Part shown: positions 11,201-23,200 of the stretch, piece after piece
Position numbering within the stretch: position 1 is the stretch's first letter
Layout: each line of letters starts with the position of its first letter
From: Heterocephalus glaber
Lineage: Eukaryota > Chordata > Mammalia > Rodentia > Bathyergidae
Direction of reading: 5' to 3'
Assembly: GCF_000247695.1 (NCBI RefSeq)
Contig: NW_004624743.1
Coordinates: 1,748,113 to 1,812,112 of the forward strand
DNA: 64,000 nt
The notes under the pieces: generated by a model
What the model was told of the DNA's origin: nothing
What the model saw: only the letters and a program-made list of their open reading frames with translations
The model's database searches: none
Made by a program: the position numbers and the translations under genes

Positions 11201-14200
11201 GCCGTGACGTGGGGCAGTGACAGCCTCCTGGGGACACAGGTCCCCAGAGCAGTTTCCCAGGCCACATGGGAGTAACTCAGCCACTGCATCCCGCGTCTGG
11301 CGTGTGGTCAGCTGACGGTGTCCCGCCCACACCCCGGCACAGCCACAGCCTGCCCTCTGCTGCCCACTGTAGCACACAGCTCCGGTGTCCCGCCCTGCTC
11401 CACACCCCTCCCAGGAACGTCACTCTCGGGCCTGTCTGCCCTGTGCTGGTGCCACCCCTGCCACCCAGTGCCCGTTCACTTCCAGTTGTCGGCACCACTT
11501 CCTGTTCATCTCTGTGTCTGAGCTAAGAGATCCCAGACCCCTTCCAGCTGCAAAGCAGTGTTTGTCCCCAGACTCGGGCTTCCTGCTGCAGCAGCTGCAG
11601 TGAGGTAGAGAAGATGGTTTAACGGAAGTCGGCTGCATCTCCTGCCTGTGTCCGGGGCTCCTGGGGCTGCTGCCTGGCAGTCTCACACCTGATCCTGCAA
11701 GTGTTTGTTGCGAATCCTGAAGACAGTATTTCACTCTCCTTTTCTATGGTCCAGACAACCAGCTAACCAAATCAGGAACACCCTGCTCCCTTTAACTGCG
11801 CACTGAAGTCTGTGCTGGTCTTTGTACATCTCTGTTCATTATGTTTTATATCTGGATGTCCCCAAAGCCTCACATGCTCGGGGCAGGGCTGTGGGAAGGG
11901 ACTGTGTTATGGGCCTGTGGCTGACTTCCTTTTAGGAGGCATGACCTGGATGGTCTCTCTCTCTGGCCGACTCCCCCCTTATCGCTCTGCTTCCTGTCCT
12001 CCATGAGGTGAGCAGCTCTCCTCCCCCAGCCCTTCCCCCATGGCCTCCTGCCTGGGAGCCAGCGGACGATGCACCCATAACATGAGCCAGAATAAACCTC
12101 CCTCCACTGAGTTGCCAGTGTGGGGTGTTGTGTCCCAGCGGTGGGCTGAGATGGATACCACTGTTCCCCGTGAAGGCCCCCCGTAAGCTTTCCAGGCTTT
12201 TCTTCCTCCTGGGTGAGACATTTGCCACAGGACTTGGCAGCCAATGTGGAGTAGATGTGAGCATTTAAGAAGCCAGGGTCTTCAAGGAGCTGAAGTTACT
12301 CTCAGTTTCTGAGACACAAGTTTAGTTTTGCCTGTAGAATCGTGGCTACTTGCCTCCCGTGGATGGATTCTGTCCACAGAGAGGTCCCCAAGAGCCACCC
12401 AGCAGATTTGCTGCCCTTCCGTGGCTGCTGAGCTCTGCTGGGTGGGGAGGCAGCTGTGTGGAGAGCCTTCCCTTCTCCTCACTCGCCTCCCACCCCGTAA
12501 CCCTTGTGCAGGACACCAGGCCCTGCACAGGACGTCGCTGTCCTTGAGTGGCAGCCCACTGGGAGTGGACTCTGCACTTCCTGGTTTGGCCCCGCCCACA
12601 TCCTGGCTGCTGTCTCCTTATTCCGGTCACCTCCCCTCCCTGCTCTGCTCCCCGTGTCCCCAGCCTGTGGCTCAGGCTCTGCACAAAGCCTGTCCTCAGG
12701 CTAATGCCAGCCTGCTCCTGCCACCCAGGGTGTCTCCTCCACAGCTGCCCACCGCCTTTCTTCAGCACAGCAGAGTGACTCAAAGGTCGCCTTATGCACG
12801 GGTGGCCTTAGTAAGAGCATTAAAAGCAGGCTGTCCAGACTTGCCTTTTGCCCTCCAGTCCCGTGGCTGTCTTCAAAGCTGCGAGCCTTGTACACAAAGC
12901 AGCTCTTTGGAAACCTAATGGGAAACAGGGCAGGGCCTCTGGACAAATCCTCTTTTCTCTGAGATGCACTCTCAACCCACAGCCCCCTGGAGACGGAAGT
13001 GCTGTCTGGTCTCGGGCTGCGGGACTGCCTTTCCGGTTCCAGTTCCGGTTCCGGTTCTGTAAGCTCCAGTGAATCATTCAGATGCAGGCGTTCCTCGGAG
13101 AGGCTCAGATGGAAGCTGCTCTGGACAATGTTTTCTCAGTTGCTATTGCTCCCTGCCACTCGCCTCTTCCCAGCTAGTTTTGTTTTAACAAATCTTTCAT
13201 ACAGTATTTGCACTGTGCCGCCTGCTCCTCGTAGCCCCCCACTCCACATCTGTCGAACTAATTTCCCAAGCCAGTAGTTGAAGAATTGGGTGGCTCCTCA
13301 CCACTTGTCTTTTTTGTTTTTAATTTGTTTTGTATGAGTGGGATACAGAATGGTTCTGTCTGTGTTGAAGATTGGTACATGCACACACAGCATCTGGATC
13401 ATTTTCACTCTCCTTCACCACCCCATTTCCTGCCTTCTCTCCCTTACTTTGTCCTCTGAATTACTTACAGTTTGGGTTTCCTGTATAAGAGAAACCATGC
13501 AGTATTTCAGCTCGTGTTTCTGGTTTGTTTCTCTTAGCATGATGGTCTCAAGGTGCATCCATTCTCCTACAGATGACTCAAGTTTATCCTTCTGTATGGC
13601 ACAGTAGTGCTCCATGGTGTGTAAATGCCACGTTTTCTTTATCCACTCATCTGTTGATGGACACACAGGCTGCTTCCAAGATTTAGCTGTGGCAAATTGG
13701 ACTGCTATAAACTTGGGCAGCGTCGGTCACTGTAGTATGGAGTCTGCAGCTCTTTGAGGGAGGTCCCCAGAAGAGGCACGGCTGGGCAGTGTGCTTTTAG
13801 GAATCTCCTTCACTGTTTACCTCCAGGTGTCTTCCCGTGTTCCTTTTCTCATTCATTCAACAGATACCTGCAGGTCGGCCAGGACCAAGGCACTATGCCT
13901 ACCAAATGTGGAGGTGAATTCTGTCCAGAGCTTACTACCTGAAGTAGGAGCTCCTAGACAAGGGAGCCATGTCCTGCTTACTCTGTCTCTGTAGTTTCAA
14001 CAGTGCGTTGAGTAATGAGCGACTGGTAAATGGTAAACGCGTCTGGACCATCTAGAATTTCTCTGGTATTGCTTTGTAGGATTTAAGGCCAAACTTACCG
14101 CTCTTCCTTAGGTTTTTCAACTCGGATGTTCTTATTCCAAGTGTGAGTAAGAAGCACTGATGACACTTTTGTGCTCAGGCCGTGGGAAGTCCAGGAAGAG

Positions 14201-17200
14201 CCTGCCCTCGTGGCATCTCCAGGGGAAGCCCTGGTGCAGAGTCGTCGTCCCTCAGGTGTGATGAGGACCCAAGGTGACTGGGCGGGCATGACGGGCGGCC
14301 CTCCCACTCTCAGCCAGCACCGTCTCTGCTGGGTGGAAGCTCCAGGCAGCTTCCCCACCACAGCGCGGAGCAGTGTCTCTGAGCCCAGAGGAGTCTGTCC
14401 CGACCTGTGGCGGCTGACCGGCCTATCTCTGAGACATCACTTGGCATGGCCACCTCTGTTCGGGTTACAAAATGGCGGACTCTGACTTGAATCCACACCA
14501 GTTTACAGCCTCCATTTTGTGGAGTCAAGGAAGACAGCACACATAGCATGCTTCTCAGGTTTTTGAAAGTTAAATTCCTGTCTCCTATGTGGAACCTACC
14601 ATGGCTCAGCTCCTTTAGGACCCCTTGGTTCCAGATTTATGTGTTATTTGTGTGGGTTTCCTCCACTCCACTTACTTTTGCTTTCCTCGTCCTCTCTGAC
14701 TGTGGCCACTCTTAGATACTGAGAAAACCCCTCCCCTAGTTCTCTTTATCCCCAAACCGTGCGTGTTGGTCCGAATTCCCCAAGTTGCTGGTGTCCTGGG
14801 GCTGGGCAGTCTTCTCCTGACCGTTACCTTGCTCCCCCGGAAGAGAGTGGTTTCCAGCATAGCCAAGGTGCCGGCAGGTAGTGGTTTGAACATGCTGGGT
14901 AGTCCGGCCTGTCGCTGCCCCGAGCACCCTCGCCTTGTGTGATGGAGTCTCATCGATCTCCCAGATCGCGGATCTGGGTCCAGGAGTGAAACTGCCCCCG
15001 ACTGCTCCCCAGGCCAGCCGTACTCCGGCAGTGCCAGCAGCCCAGCGGATAGAGGCTCAAGCCACCTGCTTGGAGGCCTGGAGGTCTGCTGCTGGCCGCC
15101 TGCAAGCCTGGGTCGGACGTGGGCGCTCTGTACCTGGATGTCCCACGGGTGGAGTGGGAAAGGGCTGCCCGAGGGCTGAATCCGGGCAGGTGGTTCAGTG
15201 ATAGTTAGGGCTGTGATTGTCCAGCAGTCACGGCACCTGCAGGGAAAAGTGACCATCCTCGCTCTTTGCTAGCAGCTCATCTCACGTTTTCTGCACCCTC
15301 ACCCTGAAGGTGAGGTGCTTTCTTTTGCCAACCTCTGTGACCTCAGCCGGCTCCCTGGACTGGAGACAAGCTGAGCTCACTGGTTTCCTGGTGACTTCAC
15401 AGCACCTGCCGGCCCAGTCTCCCACCCAGGCCACGCACCCATGGCCCGGCCCACAGTGCCACCTCCTGGCCGTCTCTGCTGTGAACCCACTGGGGCCCAG
15501 GGCACCCGACCCCGTTAGCATCCACTTACAGATGCGTCTCAGTAGGAAGTACTGCACGCAGAGCAGGTTACCCCCGGAGCAAGCGGCAAATGTCTTTTCC
15601 GGCCTCAGATTTTTTTCTGCTGAGGAACAGCTATACAAGGTGTGATCGGAAAATAAGGTGAACATTGTAAAAATTTTTGAATCTTTATTTATAGGAAAAG
15701 ACATAGTACCACGAATCCCCTCACAGTCCTCTTGCTTTGAACACACCCGTCCCATGCCCTTGCTATTTTCTGAAGCAGCTCTGGAGTCCTCTCTCCTGAG
15801 TGTTGTGGGTCCCTTGTGCTGGCTTCTGTGTTCCAAATCCATTCAAAGCATTGCCCTGTTGTGGTCATGTGGGCTTTGGGGCAGAGCTAGAAGCTGCCCG
15901 GTGTGGGATCCGACAACTAAGGGGGATGAGGGCACAGCCTCGAGCTTTGACGAGCTACCTTTCTGTTGGATGACGCTGGGCAGCAGCAGTCACCACGTTT
16001 CTTACCACCCTTCATAAAGACACTTAGAGGACTCCAGAGCTGCTGCAGGGGGTGGCAGGGACGCGGGATGAGTGTGTTTGAATGGAGGCTGAGGATTCTG
16101 AGGGGCTCCGGAAATGCGTCCTGTGTAATAAAACACAGGATAGTCAGATTACACCTTACAGTTTTAAAAGAGACTTTGAATCACCAATTTGTATTTTACA
16201 TGCATTTATCGGAGGGTTCAGGTTTTGTTTGCTTGTTTTCTGAGGGGTTGTTTATTGTGTGACTTTAAAAAAACAAAGGCCGTGCCAGCCTCACTGCCCA
16301 GAACACGGCCCTGGACCCCAGAGACAGCTCACTGTGAGACACAGGAGCCCAGAACCACTCCACGCCCGGGGAATCAGAACCCCCATTTGAACTTGTGGCC
16401 TGTGGTTCCTGTGCACAGGAGACAGGAGCCGGAGGGCAGAGGTGTCCTCCTCCCACACACCATCCCCTCCAGGGTCTGAGCTCCACCCCCGCAGTCAGCT
16501 CCTCTGGGCCTCAGTGGGCCCCCGAGGTCCCAGCCCTCAGAAGGGCATCTGCTGCTGGGCTTGGGGAGGAGGAGCTATGGCCACACCCGGGAGGTCGCTC
16601 CCCACCCCTGGAAATGCATAGAGAACATGAGGTGCTGACTGGGCAGCAGGGCGGGTGTCCCGCTGTCCCTAGCCAGCAGCCTCCCTCAGTAGAGTCTGAC
16701 AGACATCACATCACAGAGTCCTCCCCAGGCCCTCCCCAGGCAGTCCTCCGGGAGGTCAGGATAATAAACCTCCCTCTGCTTTCCTTAGGAGAACCTTCCC
16801 CTGTCCCCAAGCCTTCCCGCACCCCTGTGGAGCCCAGGATGGAACTCAGCAGGTGCCCGGAGATGCTTGTTGATTAAAATACTAATTAAGCCTCAGCAAG
16901 GCCCGACAGCAGCCCGATGCCCTTCACCTTAATCTGAGGTTTATGATAATCAGATTATGTGCATCATTAGAGACTCTATGAGCTACACCAGGACTCGGTT
17001 GTCTCCCTAATGTACATCAGAAATTCATTAAGGAAATAGACTCGCCCTGGCCCAGTAATCCTTTGGTAGTGCAGACAGACCCAGGGAGGGGAGATCATTA
17101 GCTCCTTGCAAAACTGTGCCCTTCGCCTTGAAATGGGGAGAGGGGAGCAGCAGCAGATTACTGTCTTCTACTTGCATGCATTTTAAAAGGAAAATTAACA

Positions 17201-20200
17201 CCAAGAAGGTGTTAGGCAACACAGGTGAACTTTTAGGAGCACATTGTTAAGGTGTCTTTCTGGATGCCCCCCAAAGCCTCCTGGCCTTGTAGAGGAGCTG
17301 GAAGATGATTGGACTGTGGGGGTGCTCTAGCTGGCTTTGTGTCAGAAGAGGCGGTCCCTGGGGCCTGGCCTGGAAGGGTCTGTCTCCTCCTTGGCCCCTC
17401 CCTCTCACTGCTTCCTGCCTGCCATGCCATGAGCAGCTGTCCTCCACCAGGCCCCTCTGCCAGGCCTCCTGCCTGGAGCCAGCGGGCCATGGACTGAACC
17501 GTGAACCACCATAAACCTCTCCTCCCATAAGTTGTGGGTGTCAGGTCTTCTGACTGAGGCATATTATCGGAAGCCCCGGGATTGATAAGAGATACTAACA
17601 TTCGTGTTGCCCCCCAGCAAAGCCCAGTGTCTCTTATATAATCCCCAGGAAAGGATACTATTGTCAAACAGTGGACATGAAATATTAAGAATTAGGGTGC
17701 AATTTGCCATCAAACTGATAAAATACTTGATTCAAATTGACAGTAAAAATACTCAACTGAAAGTAGGTTAGACTTTTGCACTGTCTATAATTTGTGACGT
17801 TATGGTCATCCTGCCCCTCACTGATGTGATAGAGTAAAATTGTGCTGTTTCCTTTTTATCTGATTCATTGCACTTAACAATGTTCTTGGCAGCCATTTAA
17901 AAGAATTCAGAACATCTATGGTTCAAAATTACTTAAAGTCGGGCCGGGGATTTAGCACAGTGGTTTCGCTGCCTGCTGCACAAGCACAAGGACCCGAGTT
18001 CGATCTCCGGTACCAAAAACAAACAAACAAAATTACTTAAAAGGTTATTATAAGAATTTATAAGTTAATAATATAATGGTTTGGGCCTTTGACCCTGCCA
18101 AATGTTGCCCCAAGAATAGGAAATCTCAGCCTGCACATGGACATTGCTTGGGGATGCAGTCAGAAACCCCAGCAGCTGGGCCCATCCCAGCCCCTCAGCC
18201 AGGCTCTGGGGCTGGGAGTGGCTCTAGGCTGACTCTGCCACACTCTGTACCACACGTTACTCTCTGTGTCCACCTTCCAGAGCTTGTCACGAGGAATGGT
18301 GTCCCAGTCACAGAGCAAGAACTTTTAGAAAGTAATGTTTTTAAAAGATTCATTCTACTTTATAGGATTTTGAACTCAACAGTGAACTAAAGATGAATGT
18401 GCTGAATCTGCTAGAAGAAGTTTTGCGAGACCCAGACCTGCTCCCCCAGGAGAGGAAAGCCACGGCAAACATCCTGAGGTGAGGGCCTCAGTTGTCACCC
18501 GGCACCCAGGTGGGTGACGGCTTCCTGTGGCTTCCTGAGCTAGTGGGTGGATGTCTTCCTAGTCCCCTCCTCATGAGAGAGCGGCTGCCAGTGCTGTGTG
18601 CTCCTAGCCCTGCTTGAGAATGGGAAGCCTGCCTCTGTGTCCTGAGGCCTGGCGCTCTTCTACCATTCTGCTTCTCATTTCCTCTGCACTGCAATCTCTG
18701 GAAGAAATCTTCTTTCTTCCACGCCTGGCCACAACGTCTCCTCTGGATTGTACTGTTTTAGCCACTGGCCAATAAGTCATTCTTTGTCCCCATTAGCTAG
18801 AGCTACCATGGCCACACCATGCCCTGGTGTAGGGACTGTTACAGGTCGACTCATGTCTCCCTCCCAAAAAAGTTATGTTGAAGTCCTAACCTCCTGTCCC
18901 TGAAATGCAACCTTCTCTGGAGATGAGACCACTGCAGATGGAATCAGTTAAGTTGGGGTCAGACTGGAGTAGGGTGGACCCCTAATCAAATATGGCTGGC
19001 AACCTGGAAGAGGAAGGTCTTGGAAGATAGAGACACAGAGTGTCATGTGAAGATGGGGGCAGAGGCTGGGACAGTAAAACACAGACACTGGCTTCCTGGC
19101 AGGCAGTCTAAAGCTAGGAAAGGCAGAGACCGTGTATCAGTCTCTTCCCTGTCACTGGGACACAACACCAGACACCTGCAGTTTAAAGGAGGGGAGGTTC
19201 ATTTGGCTCATGGTTTCAGTGGGTTCAATCCATGGTTGGCTCCGTGGCAGAAACACCACAGTGAAAAGTTGTGGCAGAGGAAAGCTGCTCACATCATGGG
19301 GGCCAGGAAGCAGAGAGAGGGGAGGACCGGGGACAGGAACACACTCTTCCAGGTCATGGCTCCAACCAGGCCCACCTCCTGACCGCTCCTTCAGCATGGA
19401 GTCATCAATGAAGTCATCCACTGATGAGTACAGGGCCCCGTGATCCAGTCACTGCCCATGCACTTAAGACTTTGGGGACACTTTAGGTCTCAGCTGTAGC
19501 AGAAGGGCCCCCTGCAGATTTCAGAAGCTGTGTGGCCCTGCTGACACCCTGATCTCCGACTCTGCAGAGCTGTGAGGCAAGGCAGTCTGTCACTAGAAGC
19601 CACCAAGTTGGTGAAGTCCCATTAGGGCATTCCCAGGGAGCTGTGAAGAGTCTTCCCTGCTTTTCCATTCCATGAAGATATCTCATTGAGTCCAGAGTTT
19701 CACAGCTGAGTCTATTTTCAGACGTTAAAGTGATAAATATGGATTAAGGTAGAGGCTGGTTTCGGTGGGCGAGCGCTTATGAGTGGGAGCAATCATTGTT
19801 CCTTTTCATGGAACAATGTGGTATGCTCTTTGCATCTAAAAACACTAATGTTTAAAAACTACATTCCGGAAGTTTGTGCCTTATGCACATCTGACTAAGT
19901 AGCCGTCAGGGACACGGGGGCCTGAGGATTGGCTGGTGCAGCAGGACTTCGCCAGGCTTCCCTAACCCCCCCGCCCCCGGGGAGATTTCCCTCTGCGCCA
20001 AGAGGTGACCCCAGAAAACAGCCAGCTGAGATCAGGGCCTAGGATGAGTCCTGCCCACCACCCAACTCTTTGTCCTCATTGGGCCTGCAGTGTGCCGGCT
20101 CTGTCTGCCAAGGGACCCAGGACGCAGAAGCGGGAGCGGCCATCTAGTGGGCAGACAGCCCTGCAGCGCCACCCTGAGCAGCCCCGGTGCTGACCCTTGC

Positions 20201-23200
20201 AGGGTGTCCTGGGCCTAAGTCTTGGCTGAGCCGCCAGGTTTCTCACCTCTACCTTGGGGCTGGCGGGGCCTACATCACAGGCTGTAGTGACAACCACATG
20301 ACCCTCCGTGGTGCAGGACAGTGATTCTGGGAGGGAATCAGAAGCCCTGGGAGCTCTTAGGAGAGAGTTTCAGCCCTCGAGCTGCGGGGCCCAAGGCCAT
20401 GTTCCTGCTGCCCATGCAGAGAGCAGACCAACACCAGGCCGGGGCAGCTGCTCTCCCTCTGGTTTTAGACAGCCTTTAGTTGTAGAGTTGAAGGAGGACC
20501 TTCCTAGGCCCAGAACTTTATAGTCCCATTTCCTTTTACCTATTTGGTGTCACACTGCAAATGCGCAGTTACTAAATTGATGACACTGCTTGTAGATGTG
20601 GGGACAGGGGACCCCAGACCCTGGCGTGTTTGCCACAACCCCAAGGTAGCCAGGAGGGGAGGAGCAAATCTGTCCTCCATGGCTGGACCAGGGGTGGGGT
20701 GGCCAGCTGTGAAGGGACCGGCGTGCACCTGCTGCCTGGGAGCACAGGTGATGCCTTGGGAGGGAAGAGTGACCGTCGTTCAGTCCCTGCCCTCTAAGTC
20801 TTGTGTGAGTCCGGGTTTGCAGTCAGGACCACATGCCCTGTTTCCTATTATCTGTCATTTACTTTGCTCTTTAGTTTACTTATACTTTCATTGATATTTA
20901 AGCTGTCGGATTTATTTCACTGAACACTGGCCTCACAGTGCATCCATTTTCCTACAAGTGACTCCTCATGTAGTTAAATGTGGCCTGACATGGGGAGCTG
21001 TGTGCCTCTGTCATACAACCCGGGATGTAAACAGCGAACCTGGGTTAAAACAGAAGCTGTCTGTGGTGAGCAGCCTGCCTCAGCATCTCGGGTTTTGGCC
21101 TTACTGGTGAATCCACATTGTCACTCTACATAGTCTGTCACCTGGTTTGTGCTGAAAACCTCTGCTCAGGACGTTTCTAAAACACCATCTCTCCAACGCT
21201 GTGCAGCTAGCTATCTCCAGAAGATACTCCTATAGGGATGCTTGGTAGACACCTAATATGCTTCAGAGTTAAAGTCATTAACTTCCTGGGCCTCACACAA
21301 AGGTCATCCGAGCCCCAAAGCCCCAAGAAGACAGGAGATGCCAGACCGCCTGCCCGACGGCACCAGCGTGTGACCGAGTGGGTGTGAAGGTGGACGGATG
21401 TGGGGAGCCATGAGGGGAGGCGGAGCTCAGGTCCTGGGTACAGCCAGGCCCTGGAACCCCTGATCTGCATCGCACGTGGTCACAGGGCCGTGTCCTCCCT
21501 CTGCAAACTGTCGTGGGAAGGCCGAGGACCCTCTGGGAAAGGGTCCTGCATGTCCCCGTGCGTGGCCCGCGTGTGAGCGAGTGGGCCTTGGGGACAGTCG
21601 TGTGTAACCTGCTGTGCCCTTCACCGGGAAGGGACTCTCCGTCCCGAGACGACAGGCATAAGAGGAGCAGGGTCTGCCGGTCAGCGTCCTCCTGGGGAAG
21701 CAGAGGCAGGAACGCTGCTGGGCAGGGACCATCTGGGTCCGGGCACTGTGTGTCAGAGCTGCCCCTGCCCCCCGAGGGCCAGGACCACAGTGAGCCATCT
21801 CGCTGACCTGGGCTGGGGATCGGGGCTGCTCCAGCACTGAGCACGGCAGAAAATCGCATCTGTACCTCCATCTCCATCTCTTCCCCTCCTCCTCCTGCAC
21901 CTCCTCCTGCTCCCCCTCCTGCTCCCCCTCCTCCTCCCGCTCCTCCTCCTGCTCCTCCTCCTGCTCCTCCTCCTCCTCCTTTTTCTCCTTCTTTTTGGGG
22001 GCATTGGACAGGCTCCACACTGGGCTACTTTTTATTTTTTATTTTTATTTTGAGACAAGATCTTTCTAAATTGCCATAATGCCCAGGCCGAGCTTGAAAT
22101 TGCAGTCTTCCTGTCTCAGCCTTCCAGAGTGCTGAGATTACAGGCGCACACCACCGTGCCCAGCTTCCTTGCTTCATTTAAAACTGCGTTTCTCCAGAGG
22201 CCTTGAGCCAAGCAAGGCAGGCAGCCTCTCAGAGCTTGAGGGGCAAAGGACGTGCCTTCTCCGTGGGCTCTGAGGGACCAGCCCGGCTGACCTCCAGAGC
22301 AGAGAGGCTACCTGGTTTGGACTGCTTGTGTGTTTTAATATGTGCTCGGAACTTTGGGGAAACTAAAATGCTTGGCCATGGTGGCTTATGCCTGCAATCC
22401 CAGGATCCTGGGAGGCTGAGACAGGAGAATCTCAAGTTTGAACCTATCTAGGGCAACTGAGCAAGATCCTGTCTTGAAATAAAAATAAAAAAGGCCCGGG
22501 GATGTGGTTCAGTGTGAAGGCCCTGAGTTCAGTCCCCAGTGCGTGCGCGTACACACACACACACACACACGCACACGCACACGCACACACGCACACACGC
22601 ACACATACAATACTGGCCCGAACTGCAGGGTGTAAAGTTGGATGTCTTCTTAGTGTGCTTCTCCTGGACTCTGAACTTCTGCTGGACAGAAAATGGCCTC
22701 CCACTTTGAAGCCGGTATCTTAGGTGTTAATTTATGAACATTATTTATTACAAATTAGGTGTTCCTTCATTCACCATTTGTCCGGAAAACAGTTTACTGA
22801 GGCTGACCGACACGGCATGTGGGGTACATGCGTGGCCGGCAGAAGGCAGCCCTGTCACGCAGAAAGTGCTCTACGCCTCGCTCTGTCTAGGCCAGAAGTG
22901 GTGACTGCAGAGGGTCGGGGAGGCACTGGGGAGCGGATGTGTGCTTGGGCCTGTGACCGGGCCGGGATTCCTCTCCGGATGGCCTACAGGACAGCACACC
23001 GACCCCCCAGCCTCCCTCTGACAGCTGGCTCTGAAATCTCCATCTGAGGCCAAGTCCACGCTCCTGCTCTTCCCTGCTCACCTTCCACTATCTCACAGTC
23101 AGTCTCTCCCCCAAGTTCAGTCCCTACTGCATCCCACAACCTCGCTCCCTCCCAGGCCTGAGGCCCTACTTCCTCCCACCCTGGGAAACACCTGCATTCT

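Larger units (their letters stand above)
8215..18365 (+). other. RASGRF2 intron, 10.2 kb
   Basis: Contents: mariner fragments, a SINE composite, a GC-rich frame-dense block (10.1-11.6 kb), LTRs, an L1 end, a CpG-rich block and one mariner foldback element. Stretches 12.2-13.0 kb and 16.2-17.2 kb hold nothing recognised. Confidence 0.8.

Noticed and set aside
21427..22020. A 197-codon minus-strand frame very rich in Glu, and a 241-codon neighbour rich in Gly
   Set aside because: The low-complexity part is the translation of the CTCCTC tract in different frames. The rest shows no family resemblance.
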